NCBI RefSeq assembly: GCF_000321225.1
Contig: NW_004450276.1
Coordinates: 962,300-1,026,299 of the forward strand
Direction of reading: 5' to 3'
Origin: Odobenus rosmarus divergens
Taxonomy: Eukaryota; Chordata; Mammalia; Carnivora; Odobenidae
DNA: 64,000 nucleotides
The position numbers were made by a program, and so were the translations under genes. Under the pieces are notes generated by a model. The model had not been told where the DNA came from. It saw nothing but the letters and a program-made list of their open reading frames with translations, and ran no database searches. This document shows positions 36,286-49,300 of this stretch, piece after piece; position 1 is the first letter of the stretch; the number at the start of each line of letters is the position of its first letter.

Positions 36286-37947
36286 ATGTGAAGCCACAAT
36301 GATATTTTTCCTACTGCAGTTATACTCAGTGTCCCAATTTAACAGTTTCTTAACTGTTCTTCAGGTTTCATTAGGTTATTGGCTCCATTAAAAAGGAACT
36401 GTGTCTTTCACAAGGCTTAGGAAGATATTAGAGAATGTGCACTTGATAAAAAGCATTTAATTGATTCCTAATCACTGCCACAGAGCATACATAATGGTTA
36501 AAAGCATGAGGTCTGACTCTGTCAAGTCACCTCCTCTTGCCTTTGGTTCCCTCATCTGTAAAATGGGCAGAACAGTCACTCCACCTCACAGGAATACCTT
36601 AGTTAGGAATAACTATCTGATTTAAAAGAGGCAAGTACTCATAAATGGTAGCTATTGGGATCACGATTATTATTAGTGACACATTTTCAAGGTCACACAC
36701 TTAAAAAACTACTCAATTTAAGACAATGGAATGCCAACTTACAAAAATCGTAGCAACACAGAAAATTCTTTGTTGTTCAAAGTGGTGTTTGCTACAGTTC
36801 ATGCAGTCCAGAGGTTGTGATTTGACAGAACAAAATCTGCTAGGATGAAGTAAGAAGAGAGTTGTGATACACTGAGGTTCAAAACAGTGTTAGGAAGGAT
36901 TCAAAGACAGACCAGGAGATTTTTGTTAAAGAAGCAGGTGAACAGCTAAGGTTATAATAAGTTTTTTAAAAAAGTATACTGAGTGAACAAAAGTTCTGTA
37001 TTATCTATTAAAAGCCATGAATGAAAAGAATAAACTTGATCTTCTGGTCACTGTCCTAGGAACATAGCCTAAAACTATTCTCCACATTGTTGTAAAGTTG
37101 GGCAACTCACTTTTCTGCATTCTTTTCCAGCAAATTATAGCTAGCGAAGTGTTTTGGATAGCAATTGCTTTTCCTTCAGTCAACTGAAATGACCAAACAA
37201 TGAACCTTTAGCACCAACCACTGATCTTGCTAATTGCATCTGCCACTATATTTGCTTCTTTTGTTTCTAGTCAGTCCTCTTTTCCAACACCATTCCAACT
37301 GTTATATGGTCAGAACACACAAAGTGACAGATTTAGTGCTTCACTGGCAATCTATATAACTGACTGCAACGCTGTTGTTATAGTGAATCATGATTTATTT
37401 CTCTCACACTGCAGCATATAACCTTTTTAAATGCAAGGGGGAAAAGCCAACATCTCCTTAAAGTTTATATATGACCATCTACTGCTATATCCTATGAACT
37501 GGATTTGAAAGACAGCTGACCACATGAGTGACAGATTTCTCTTTCTGCAGCTATAATTTTATGCACAATCCATTCATGTATCCTGGGCTCAATGTTCGTT
37601 ATTTGCATGTGACTCAGAAGATTTGGGATATACAGAAATGATGCCAAAACAGCTAACAGAACCTAGAATTGAAGGGTTAAAACAAGGAATACTTGGGGTG
37701 GGAACTCTACATTTAAGGGTCCATGGATGGATGTGGGGCATCTTAAAATTCCCCAAGTTATATAAATTTCCTATATGAAAAAAAAATTCCTATATGTAAA
37801 ATTTCCTATATGAAAATACACATTTTGGGGAGAGTAGCTCTATAGGTTTCAGTGGTTTCTCAAAGGGGTCGGTGATTCTTGAAAAGATGAAAAATGATGG
37901 CTTAAGGGAACATGACCTATTGTTGCAAAATAAAAGGGATTAAAGGC
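36286..37947. other. Intron with one MIR
   Basis: MIR-like sequence is at about 36490-36690 ('tcaagtcacctcctcttgcc ... ccctcatctgtaaaatgggc'). A local tandem of 'tttcctatatg' (three units) is at 37767-37814. The rest is unlabelled. Confidence 0.6.
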
Positions 37948-38154
37948 GGGGTGCCTGGGTGGCTCAGTTGGTTAAGCATTGGACTCTTGATTGCAGCTCA
38001 GGTCATGATCTCAGGGTCTTGAGATCAAGCCCTACATCAGGCTCTGTGCTGGGCATGGAGCTTGTTTAGATCCTCTCTCCCTCTCTCCCTCTGCCCCTCC
38101 TCCCCTCTCTGAAAAAAAAAAAAAGAAACCTAAAGAAATATTTAAATAAAAATT
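37948..38154 (+). repeat. CAN-SINE
   Basis: Older-type body ('gactcttgattgcagctcagg') with a long A-rich tail. Target-site duplication aaaagggattaaaggc at 37932-37947 and 38155-38170. Confidence 0.95.
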
Positions 38155-38244
38155 AAAAGGGATTAAAGGCATAAATAAGCATGTGAACAATGAAATATCA
38201 AAGGACATCAAGTTTTACACCAAATAAAGAGATGAGAGAAATGA

Positions 38245-38690
38245 CTGGTGCTTTGGGCTGAATTGTTTCTTCTCCCCTAAAATTCATGAAGTCTTAACTC
38301 CAGATCCTCAGAATGATACTGTATTTGAAGATAGGGTCTTTACAGATGTCATTTGGCTAAAATTATGAGGTTATTGGGGGGTTCCTAATCCAGTATGGCC
38401 AGTGTCCTTCTAGGAAGAGGAAATCTGAACATACAGAGTTATATGTGTATGTGTGCACAGAGGAACAACCATGAGGGCACAGAGAGAAGGCAGCCACCTA
38501 CAAGCCAAGGAGAGAGGTACGGACAGACCTGTCCCATACAGCCCTCAGAAGGAACCAAGTCAACCGATATCATGATCTGGAACCTCTAGCCTCCACAAGT
38601 GGGGAGAAGATAAATTTCTGTTATTGAAGCTACCCACGCTGTGGCACTTTTTATGGCAGACTTCACAAACTTAATGGTCTTAACAGTGGA
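38245..38690 (+). repeat. MaLR-type LTR
   Basis: 'gggctgaattgtttcttctcccctaaaattcatgaagtctt ... tgtatttgaagatagggtctttacagatg ... cctccacaagtggggagaagataaatttctgttattgaagc'. Same family group as 25225-25540, opposite strand. Confidence 0.8.
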
Positions 38691-38722
38691 TTAAGAGATA
38701 ATTCAAAAAGCAGTTAAGACCA

Positions 38723-38834
38723 GGGCACTTGGCTGGCTCTGTAGAACATGTGACTCTTGATCTCAGGGTCGTCAGTCTGAGCCCCATGTTGGGCACAGAG
38801 TTTACTTAATAAATAATAATATGGAAGTAAGTAA
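38723..38834 (+). repeat. CAN-SINE, short old copy
   Basis: GGGCACTTGGCTGGCTCTGT head, 'gactcttgatctcagggtcg', 'cccatgttgggcacagagtttact', AT-rich tail. Target-site duplication agcagttaagaccа-like / agcaattaagacca at the two ends. Internal region deleted relative to the full SINE. Confidence 0.85.
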
Positions 38835-41104
38835 GCAAGCAATTAAGACCAAGAGATTATTCTGAGGTTAAAAGCAGGGTAATACCAAGAATGAAAGGGG
38901 AAATGGTCTTGACATTTGCAAGTAATATGGAAGAGGACAACTGTAATACTTCCATGCCCGCTACAGCACCTAGCCAGTGAGTGCAAGGTTGAGAGGATAA
39001 ACAGTAAAAATAACTTGAGACTGTGTAAACAGACAAGAAAGAGGCAGAAAAATAATTATATTCCGTCTGTTCACACTGAAAATTATCAAAAATTAATCCA
39101 GACTTCTGCTTTTTAGCCATGATAAAGTAACCGGAAAAAATGTATAACTGCTTCTAGACATTGGGCAAGAGACAGCGCCAGACTCATCCCTGAGAAAAGG
39201 GAAGTGAGCGTGTGGAACCCTATGATCACCCTAATTCTCCCCTGGAAGCGTTTCCAGATAGTCATGTAGGAAGCGGGAGATCAAACAATATGGTGGCACG
39301 GCTGAGTGAATGAGAGAGATCAGAGTTTGAGGCTACTAAGGTAGTAGGAATTAGTAGGGCAGGGTACTAGAAACAAAGAAGCTATAAAGAAAAAGAGCGC
39401 CAGATAACTGCACAGGGGTTCCCGTGTTGTCTTTGGCTTAATAATAACTGTAATGTCCAGGACAAGGCTAAGAAAGAAAGGAGAAAAAAAAAAAAACTAA
39501 CAAGGGAAAAACTACAGAAGAGATAAAGCCAAACAATTACCGGAGTGTGCACAGGGCTAGGAAACATTCATTTCCAGATCAGCCAGAGAGGAGAGACTTC
39601 ACTGAACACCCTGGTCATTCAACAGAGATGCCAGAGGTCTTAGGAAAGGACTAATCGAGTCCACAGATGAAGTCTAGTCTGGAACTTTTAGCCAAGGTTA
39701 AAAGGAGGCCTTGAAAAAAAAATCAAGCGGTCACAAAGAAATTAACTGCTTCCCCCATGAAACTCAAAAGCCTACCAAAGGAGACAAGAATATCTACACA
39801 TTCAAAAATATACTATTCATATCTACTATGACATTATAATAAAAAATACTAGACATGCAGAGAAATAGGAAAAATAGGAAAATAGAACACTTGTTTAAAA
39901 TGTGTTTGAGAATTTAAAGGAAAATGTGAACATAATAAGGAAATAAATAGGAACTGTTTAATAGAGAAGTGGAATTATAAGAAGAACTATATGGATATAC
40001 TTGAACTGAAAGAAGATCTGAAATGAAAATTTCACTGAACAGGCTTATCAGGAGATTAGACACTGCAGAAAGATCAGTTAACTTGAAGACACAGAAAACA
40101 AAACAAAAAACCAACTATCCAAACTGAAGCACAAAGAGGGGGAGAGGGTCTAAAGAGAAACAAAATAAGAAAGTTTTATGCAGTTGACTTGTGGAAGATA
40201 TCAGGCAGTCTACCATAAGTGGAATCTGACTTCCAGGAGAGGAAAGAGAAATGAAAGCTAGTTCCCTAATAGGTAATAAGTAGGTAAGTATATAAATATA
40301 GAAATATTGGCTAAAATTTTTCTAATTTGATGATTATTGTAAACCCATATATCAAAAAATTTCCATAAAACCCTCAAGAAGTAGAAACAAAGGAAACGAC
40401 AGGAAGGGAAATAATTAAACTGCTGAAAACCAACGATGAACAGAAAATTTTAAGAGCAGTCATAGAAAAACAGACACATTACATAGACCAATGGTAAAAA
40501 TGGCACCAAAACAATGCAAAGTAGAAGACAAAAGAACACTACCCTTAAAGTGCTGAAAGGAAAAAAACAACACTGTCGATCTAAAATTTTATATCTAGAA
40601 AAAGAGTCTTCAAAATGAAGGCAAAATAAAGACAATTCAGATGAAGAAAGTTGAGAAATCTGTGGTCAAGTGATACAACGAGAAATATAAAAGGAAATTC
40701 TTCAGGATGAAAGGAGTATGAAATGGAAGCTCAGATCTGTATCAAGGGGTAAAAAGCACTAGAAATAGTATGTCTGTCAGTAAATACTAAAGACTTTTTC
40801 TTTTTTGTTAACTTATTTAAAAGTAGCTTACTTAAAGAAATTATAACATTGTTACTTGAGATTTTAACATATCAAACCATTTGACTTGACATTTGTAGAA
40901 CACTACAGGATACGTAACATTTTCATGTGTATATGGAAAATTCATCAATTCAGACAATATGCTGGGCCATAAAACAAGTCTATAAAACTTTTAAATAAGG
41001 AGAATCATACATATTGATTTGTGATCATAATTAAATTATACATCAATAACAAAATGATTGCAAAATCTTCAAAAACAAATCATCTCTAAATAACCCACAT
41101 GCCA

Positions 41105-41302
41105 GGGCACCTGGGTGGCTCAGTCGGTTAAGCATTTGACTCTTGGTTTGGGCTCAGGTCATGATCTCAGGGTCGTGAGATGGAGCCCTGCATTGGGCTC
41201 CATGTTCAGTGTGGAGTCTGCTTGAAATTCTATCCCTCTCCATGCCCCTCTCGCCACTCAAGCACACACTCTTTCTCTTTCTCTAAAATAAATAAAATCT
41301 TT
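41105..41302 (+). repeat. CAN-SINE inside L1M
   Basis: Older-body SINE with target-site duplication of the type ataacccacatgcca / ataacccaacacgcca, inserted into the L1 ORF2 region. Confidence 0.93.
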
Positions 41303-41371
41303 ACATAACCCAACACGCCAAAGAAGAAATTACAAGGGAACTGGAAAATATTTTTAAATGAATGATAGTTA

Positions 41372-41573
41372 TGTGCGCCTGGGTGGCTCAGTAGGTTAAG
41401 CATCTGCCTTTGGCTCAGATCATGATCCCAGAGTCTTGGGATCGAGTCCCTCATGGGGCTCCCTGCTCAGCGGGGAGCCTGCTTCTCCCCCTCCCTCTGC
41501 TGTTCCCCCTGCTTATACTCTCTTTGTCTCTCTCTCAAATGAATAAATAAAATCTTTAAAAATAGATAAAAAT
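41372..41573 (+). repeat. CAN-SINE inside L1M
   Basis: Younger-body SINE with target-site duplication aaatgaatgatagtta / aaatgaatcatagtta (41356-41371, 41574-41589), only 70 bp beyond the previous one. Confidence 0.95.
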
Positions 41574-43694
41574 AAATGAATCATAGTTAAAACATAAAAA
41601 CGTGTGGGATGTAGCTCAAACAACCATTAGAGAGAAATACATTTCTATAGGTCTATAAATGCTCATATTAGGAAAGGAGAAAGACAAAATCAATGATCTA
41701 AGCTTTCCCTAAAGAATTTAGAAAAATCAGAGCAAATTATTTTCAAAGTGAGCGAAGAAAAGCAAATCAATGAAATAACAAAACAAAGAATAAAGGAATT
41801 CAATCAACAACACCACCAGTTTTTTAAAAAGAGAAATAAAATTGATAAAGCCTAGGGAGACCCATTAAAAGCAAAGAAGAGAAACACCAATTACTAGCAT
41901 CATAAATAAAAATGGGGATATCATCATAGATGCTACAGATCAAGTTAGAAGAAACACAAAATTACCAATGCTCAAGGAAATAGAAAAAGCTAAGGAGTCT
42001 TATATCTATGAAAACAAAATTATGAATTATGAATTCATCATTCAAAACTTTTTCCACAAAGAAAACTCAAGACCCATAGGGCTTCACTAATGAATTCTTT
42101 CAAACATTTAAAAATATCAGTTTTACAAATTGTATCAGAACAGGATATTCCTAATACAAGAACTGCACATAGATACTATAAGAAAGGTAGAGAACAATAT
42201 CCCTCATGAACCGAAGTAAAAAAATTTTCAAGAAAATATTAGCAAATCAAATCCAGAAATACATAAAAATAAAAATACAAAAATCAAAAACCATATGATT
42301 ATCTCATAGGTGCAGAGAGAGCATTAAACAAAATCCAACACCCTTTCATGATGAAATCATCCTACAACAAGGAACAGAGGGCACTTCCTACACCTGACAA
42401 AGGTCATCTACAAATAACTCACAGAAAACACATTTAATGGGGAAAGACTGGAAGCTTTCTGTCCAAGATCAGGAATAGAATAAAGATGTCTGCTCTTGTC
42501 ACTTCTATTCAACATTGTTCTAGAGGTTGCAGTCAAAGCACTTAGACAAGAAAATGAAATAAAAGGCATCTACATTAGAAGAGAGGAAGTATAACTATCT
42601 TTAATTGCCGATGACATGACCTTGTATAGAGAAAATTCTAAGGAATCCACTAAAAACTAAAACTAAGAAACGAGTTCACCGACATTAGAGGACATAAGAT
42701 CAATATAAAAATCAATTGCATTTTATATACTAGCAATGAACAACCTGAAAATAAGTACAGAGAACAATTTTATTTACAATAACATCAAAAAGAATAAAAT
42801 GTTTAGGAAATTTAACAAAGGAAGTGTAAAGCATATACTATGGAATTGACAAAATATTGTTGAAAGAAATTAAAGAAGATCTAAATAAGTGAAAAGACAC
42901 TTTATGTTCACGGATCTCAAATTTAATATAAGACAGCAAGACTCTCCAAGATAATCTACAGATTCAATGCAATCCATATCAGAAGACCAGCTGGCTTCTT
43001 TGTAGAAATTGATAAGCTGCTCCTAGAATTCATATGGAAAGTCAACAGACTCAAAATAGCCAAAATAATCTTATAAAAGGATAACAAAGTTGGAATTACT
43101 ATGTCCCAATTTCAGAACTTAATACAAAGCACCAGTATTAAAGACAGTGTAGAACTTACATTGGATAGACGTATAGATCAATGAGACAGACTTGAGAGTC
43201 CAGAAATAAAATCATGTATCTATGGGCAAATAATTGTTAACAACGGTGCCAAGACCACTCAATGAGGAAAATATAGTCTTCTCAACAACTGGTGCTGGGA
43301 CAACTGGATAGCCACATGCAAAACAATGAAATTGAACCTTTACTGAAGCACATACAAAAAGTAAATGGATCAAAAGGGATCAAAATTCTAAACATAAGAG
43401 CCAAACTTGGGGGAGACGGGGGAATTGTGGAATGATAGCTAATGGGTATAGAGTTTCTTTTTAAACTAATCAAAATGTTCTAAAACTGTGGTGATGGTTG
43501 TACAACTCTGAACATACTAAAAATGCTGAATTGTATACTTCAAATGTGTATATTATATGGTATGTGAATATTTCAATAAAGTTCTTACTAAAAAAAAAAA
43601 AAGATAATACAGTAATACCAAGTGGGCTTTAGTATAAAAATATGACACTGATTTAACATGTGAACAATCAATGTAATTTGCCACACTGGCAAGT

Positions 43695-44180
43695 AAAGGA
43701 AATGTTCTAGTTAGCTACTGCTGTATAACAGAATACTCCAAAAGTTTGAACTGAACACAAATAACATTTATTATCTTAACACTCTCCCAGGGTAGGAATC
43801 TGAGAGTGGCTTATGTGGGTAGTTCTGGATCAGAGTCTTTCAAGAAACAGTCAAGCTGCCAGTTTGGGGCTAGTCAATGACTGGGGCTGGATGATCCACT
43901 TGGCAAGTTCACTCAGTAAGGTTGTTTGCAATATGACAACTAGTTTTCCCCAAGAGCAAGTGACTCATGAGAGTGTGAAAGAGAGAAAGGGCAAGAGAGC
44001 CTACCCAAGGTGGAAGCTGCAGTGTCTTTTATAATTTAGTTTCACAAGTGACATGTTATTATTTCTGTTGTATTCTACTGGTCACAGAGATCAATGGGAG
44101 CAGACTGCACAAGTGTATGAATACCAGGATACAGGGATCATTAGGAGACACCCTGGATGATGGTTACCAGAGGAGAAAAA
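43695..44180 (+). repeat. Ancient LTR-like or DNA repeat
   Basis: 'gttagctactgctgtataacagaatactccaaaag ... tcaatgactggggctggatgatccacttggcaagttcac ... ataatttagtttcacaagtgacatg ... gaataccaggatacagggatcattaggagacaccctgg' is a familiar mammalian interspersed repeat. I recognise the consensus but am unsure of its family name. Confidence 0.6.
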
Positions 44181-44254
44181 TCATATGATTACCTCAAGAC
44201 AGGCAAAAAAAACAAAAGAAAACAAAAACAAAAAGAAACAAAACAACAACAAGA

Positions 44255-45245
44255 AAACCTTTTGGCAATATTTAATACCCATTCATAAAAACTTAAAGGA
44301 AGCTAAGAATAAAAGGAGACTTCCTCAACCTGATAAAAAAGTGTTTTCTAAAGACATATAACTAGTATCCATTTAACAATGAACAATAATATTGTCCCCC
44401 TAAGATCAAGATAAGATAAGGCAAGGATATTCCTTTTCACTGCTTCTATTCCATAGTGTAGTGGAGGGCCTAGCCAGTGTAACAAGACAAGAAAAACAAT
44501 AAAGAATAGTAATTGGAAAAAAAGAAATACAATGGTCTTTTTGGGGAGACAAGATGATTACGTATGTAAAAAATCTTAGGAAATAGGCCACAAAGAAAAA
44601 AAAGAAAGTCAAAACAAATAAGCCAACAAAAACCCTACCAGACCAAGACTTATAAGGGAATTAAGAAAAACCACAGGAACCAAGGTCATTTTACACAAAG
44701 TTGTTGTATTTTTAAGGGTAGCAATAATGAAAAATGAAATTTAAAAAATTCCACTCACAATAGCATCAAAAACCTAAAATACTTAAGGATAAATTTAACA
44801 AAATATATGCAAGTAAAAACTATAACATTGCCAAGAGAAATTTTAAAAACCTAAACAAATGGAGAAATATATCATGTTCACAGATTGGAAGGCTCTATAT
44901 TGTTAAGATGCAAATTCTCTCCAAACTGATCTGTCACTTCAGTCAAATTCCAATCAAAACCCCAGTAGACTGATTCTAAAATGTATATACATGTACAAAG
45001 GACATAGACTAGCCAAAACAATTTTGAAAAAATAATTTACGCTATGTGATTTCAAGACTTCTTCCAAAGCTACAGTCCTCAAGGCAACATGGTACTGCTG
45101 TAAAGGTACAACAAGGGAACATGATATACCTACATTTAAAGCGTAAATTAGCTTTTGACTAAACACCAAAGCAATTCTTTAGGAAAAAGAAATTATTTTC
45201 TACTCATGGTGCTAAAAACATTACTTGTATGGAAAAAAATTATAT
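44255..45245 (+). repeat. L1M ORF2 fragment
   Basis: 'ggatattccttttcactgcttctattc', 'gtggagggcctagccagtgtaacaagac', 'gatctgtcacttcagtcaaattccaatcaaaacccc', 'cttttgactaaacaccaaagcaat'. This is decayed reverse-transcriptase region text, 3'-truncated. Confidence 0.8.
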
Positions 45246-47369
45246 CATACACATAATTTGAGCTGATCATAGATCCAAGCCTACACGAAAACAGGGTTTT
45301 TCTTTCCTCCCCCTCACCACCCACTGATACCTCCCAAGGGACTCAGAACAGCACATGACACAAGGTTGGTGCTGAATAAATATTTGGTGAATAAAAGAAC
45401 TATGCATGAGAAAAACAACCTGCCACTGTAAAAATAACAGGAAGGGACCAGTGAGTGGGACAGGGAATGGTCAGGGAAGGTCTCCCTGAGAAAAAGTGTC
45501 ATGTGAGTTGACAGCTGAAGGTACCACCTCTGCAACTAGTCGGGAGGTGACAATCCCAAGCAGAAAGCAAAGATCATGAAGAACTAAGAGGCAGACATTG
45601 AGAGCCGCCCGTGAGTGAGTGAGTGAGTGAGGGGCCAGAGCAGCACAAAAACATGGAGGCCAGATCATCTGGGGTCTTTCAGAGGGTATGTTAAGGGTAT
45701 GTTAAAGAATTCTAATTCCAGAAGTGATGTAGCCCACTGTGTGGTTTCATAAAAGCATCTTGAGTGCTGTGTGAAGAATGGATTGAATGGAGCGAGGTAC
45801 GAAGCAGGGAAACCAGTTAGGAGGCTCCTGCAGCATCCCCGGTGAGCGGAGGGGTGGCACACTCCTCGCAGGATGAAGTTCAAGTGTAACACTACAGTGC
45901 TGGCATTCTAACAGATTTGGGGATCAGCTGTAATTTCCATTTGTCATTTTCAGCTATTTGTTTTGTTGTTTCCTTCAAAGATTCCCTTTATGAGGGGAGG
46001 GACCCTGTCTATTTCATTTAGCACTGTGCCCCAAACCCAAACGCTTACAGGAATACACCGTAAGACGCTGCAGGTCAGAATTCTGACATGGTCAACAGGG
46101 GCTGTCCACGGAGAAGAGCCATTCTTCCTAGAAGAGCAAATATAAAAGGCAACAGAGAGGGTACTGGGCTCTATTCAAATCACGAAACATATGTTGACAA
46201 TGAGCATGGGGATGTTTGCTAAAATTAGAATGCGTGCTACTGCCTAAAAGTTTACGTAAGTACAAATGGCACCATCAGACGGTTTCACGCAGCAGGTGGT
46301 CAACTCACGGAATTAATACTCAGTTGAAAACGTGAACAACTCGGAAAGGTCTAGATAACCATAAATAATCAAAGCCACAATGAGTTGTGATAAGGCACAG
46401 TTCTGGGCTCTATCACTCAATTTCTGGTGTTGCCAGCGTAAAGGACACCATCCTCCACTTTACCCCTATCCCAGCCCTGGCCCTGCAAAACACACTCACA
46501 CATACGATACCATTCAGGTCTAAGTTAGTATAACATGGCTTATTTTTTTTTTAGTACAGGAATGCTATAATATCTAGGAGATGGCTTTGAGGGAAATGGT
46601 ACATAAACGTAAGATATTATATACGTACTTAGATGGTAGGAACTATAGTTACAGATATGCCTCTGGAATAAAAAAAAAATGAAGTCTAGAATCTCAGTAC
46701 CGCCGGCCTTTCTCCCAGGGCAAGAATACATTTAGTGTCCTATTAAATCAAAGAATGGTCCACTGCAAACAGTGGCATGCCTTACCAGCTGGTGTTAACA
46801 CAGACTGATGCACATGTTCAATCACACTGAACCTGACAGTGGGCTTCCTGAAATTTACAATACAGAATGGAAACGTTTTATGTGTTGTAACTTCCCACCC
46901 CTTTTAAGGCAATAACTCACCAGGCAGAAATATAATTCACTGAGGATTTTTAAAATCCACACTTAGAGCATTTTCTGGGGTTAAAAATTCACTGAAATAA
47001 AATATATAAAATGGAACTTGTTAAAAAATATCATGTAGGAGACTGACGGGAATCATTTTTGATTATCAACTAAGACCATGGGAATCAAAGCATAGGAAAT
47101 ATTTCTTGTGAAGTATGTCGAAAGAATATTAACACAGAAATAAAACATATGAGCATGTAATAGAATTCCAGCCAAAACTGAAAGTTTGGTCAAGATTTCC
47201 TAGTCCTGGCATTTTCTTTATTTTTCACAGAATAAAAATTAAGGCATCTGTCTGGAATCACTCTAATCTGTCATCTAACAATAAATGATGTTTTTTAATT
47301 GTTTCAGTATTGCTATATTTATGGATATACTATTTAAGGGAATACTTTTTGGGGTGTGTTCTTTTAGCT
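45246..47369. other. Intron, mostly unlabelled
   Basis: An L2-like tail is at about 45325-45395 ('acaaggttggtgctgaataaatatttggtgaat'). An old mammalian repeat of unnamed family probably covers 45430-45880 ('tctggggtctttcagagggtatgttaagg ... gcagggaaaccagttaggaggctcctgcag'), with a (GAGT)n run at 45610-45632. No exons. Confidence 0.5.
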
Positions 47370-47860
47370 TCCTTTTAAAAAAATTTTTTTGAGTATAGCT
47401 GACACACAATGTTTCAGGAAATTTCAGGTGTACAACACAGTGATTCAATATCTCTATCCATGATGCTGTGCTCACCACCAGCGTGGCTACTGTCTGTCAC
47501 CCCAGGACACTTTACAGTCCGACCGACTACGTCCCTTTTATCCCCATGACTTATTCATCCCCTAACTGGAAGCCTGTATCTCCCACTCCCCTTCCCCCAA
47601 TTTTGCCCACCTCCCCACCCCCTTCCCTCTGGCAACCATCAGTCTATTCTGTGTAAATGATTCCACTTTCTGTTGATTTGCTTTGTTTTTTAGGTTCCAC
47701 ACGTGAGTGAAATCACATGGTATGTGTCTTTCTCAGTCTGACTTATTCCACATAATACTCTCTAGCACCATCCATGTTGTCACAAATGGGATGATTTCAT
47801 CCTTTTTTATGGCTCTATGATACCCCACTGTACATATACACCACATCTTCAGACGAACGC
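47370..47860 (-). repeat. LINE-1 3' end
   Basis: Reverse-strand: 'tttcaggtgtacaacacagtgattcaatatctc', 'ccaccccccttccctctggcaaccatc'-like text, 'acatggtatgtgtctttctcagtctgacttattcc', 'catccatgttgtcacaaatggg'. 5'-truncated, decayed. Confidence 0.85.
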
Positions 47861-48372
47861 TTACTTTTGAAGTTAAAAGATCTGAACTAAAAATCTGATT
47901 TCGTCGGGATCAAGCCATGTCAGTAACGTAGCTTTGGTCAAGTCACAATCTCTCTGTACACCTTGGTTTTGCCACCTTTAAAACGTGGCCAAAGAACTTT
48001 CCTTGCCTACATTATAGAACTGAGATTAAACTCTACGAAACTATTCAGTAAACTATATTTCGTGTAAAAACTGAGGTATTTACGTAATTCCACCTAGCCT
48101 AAAAGTCACTTCAAAAACATGTTTATGATCAATGGCCAAATTCAATTTTGTACAAGTAGCATATTTTATAATTCCATGAAGTACTCACCACTCACTGCTC
48201 TATTAAACTGGCATATCATGAAATTTGGCAACCATTTCACAGATGAACTATCATGCCTTTGGAGGTATGTATTTTTTTCAGGATTTAATCCAGAGAGCCT
48301 TTCCCCCCTATAAAATACTGTATTTTTATATTTTACTTTGTCCTACAATGGATGTAAAGCAAAATCAGCCAA
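47861..48372. other. Unlabelled intron
   Basis: Possibly a diverged MIR at about 47860-48000 ('cagtaacgtagctttggtcaagtcacaatctctctgtacacc'). Nothing else seen. Confidence 0.5.
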
Positions 48373-48570
48373 GGGGCACCTGGGGGGCGCCGTCGGTTAA
48401 GCAGCCAACTCTTGGTTTCAACTCAGGCTGTGATCTCAGGGCCCTGAGATCGAGCCCTGCATCAGGATCTGCGCTCAGCGTGGAGTCTGCGGGAGATTCT
48501 CTCTCCCTCTCCCTCTGCCCCTCCCACTCCTGCTCTCTCTCTAAAATAAATAAATCTTAACAACAACAAA
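48373..48570 (+). repeat. CAN-SINE
   Basis: Head GGGGCACCTGGGGGGCGCCG with a mutated box region and older body, ending in aaataaataaatcttaacaacaac. Flanked by imperfect aaaatcagccaa / aaaaagcagccag duplication. Confidence 0.9.
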
Positions 48571-49033
48571 AAGCAGCCAGTGGTCCTACCCTTGGTTAGC
48601 CTGGTGTAGCTATCACAGATTGTGGCGGAGTTCGTCCCACCTTCCAGCGTAATTTGTGTAATTACAAGTTTATTATTAAAATTGTGACCCTGGAACTGAA
48701 TGGACGGCACTGAAGCCCTAACTTCCTGCCAGGCCTCTCATGCACCCCGAGTGTTTGCCATGTGGAGCTGCTCCCCTGGGCCTTCAGTCTCCCGCTCCCC
48801 TGCTCTGCCCCTGTGCTGCTTCCCACGGTCCACACAGGAAGCTGATGGACAGCCATTCTTCTACCCACAGGTGAAACCAACCCATCAATGTGCTCCGCAG
48901 ACTGGCTTTCTCACCTTCTTCCTGTCAAACAGGTGGGGCGTGGGCAACGGCTATGCTTAGACTGTTTGAGATGAGCCCCAGTTTCAGAAAACTGGCCCCT
49001 AGGGAGTCAAAATTTTATAGTATAAAATTCACC

Positions 49034-49084
49034 GTGTGTGTGTGTGTGTGTGTGTGTTACATGTACACAGACACACACACACAC
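49034..49084. repeat. (TG)n-(AC)n palindromic microsatellite
   Basis: A 24-nt TG run (49034-49057) is followed by tacatgtacacag and then an AC run to about 49084. TG and AC are complementary, so the locus can fold into a hairpin or cruciform with a short loop. Confidence 0.9.
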
Positions 49085-49164
49085 CTGTGTACCTATGTTC
49101 ATTGACCTAGTACTTACTGAGTAGTTGTACTTACTCCTGGAATGGGGCTAAGTTCTAGATGTGG

Positions 49165-49300
49165 ATTATTCTTTAATCTTCAGAACAACACTATGACCAG
49201 GTACAACTAGGAGCCCCATCCACATGAGGTGCAGAAGGTAGAATAACCTGTCCAAAGTCAGAGAGCACTGAACCCTAGCCTGGTGATGAAGAGGCAAGCC
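49165..49300 (-). repeat. MIR SINE, diverged
   Basis: 'tttaatcttcagaacaacactatgacc ... gaataacctgtccaaagtcagagagcactgaacc' resembles MIR/L2-type core text. Confidence 0.55.

Larger units (their letters stand above)
39840..43605 (+). repeat. L1M element, long but decayed
   Basis: Plus-strand L1 from ORF1-like text ('cactgaacaggcttatcaggagattagacactgcagaaa', 'gaaggcaaaataaagacaattcag') through ORF2 ('atgctgggccataaaacaag', 'aaatgctcatattaggaaaggagaaag', 'gatgacatgaccttgtatagag', 'ctcaacaactggtgctggga') to an L1MA-type 3' UTR and poly-A at 43591-43602. Stops and indels are frequent, so no working ORF. Two SINEs are inserted in it (41105-41302 and 41372-41573). Confidence 0.88.

Noticed and set aside
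32570..38690. LTR remnants as a functional provirus
   Set aside because: Only solo MaLR-type LTRs are present; no gag, pol or env region lies between them and they belong to different subfamilies.
45610..45632. GAGT tandem run as a CRISPR-like array
   Set aside because: It is a simple 4-bp microsatellite without spacers, in vertebrate intron DNA.
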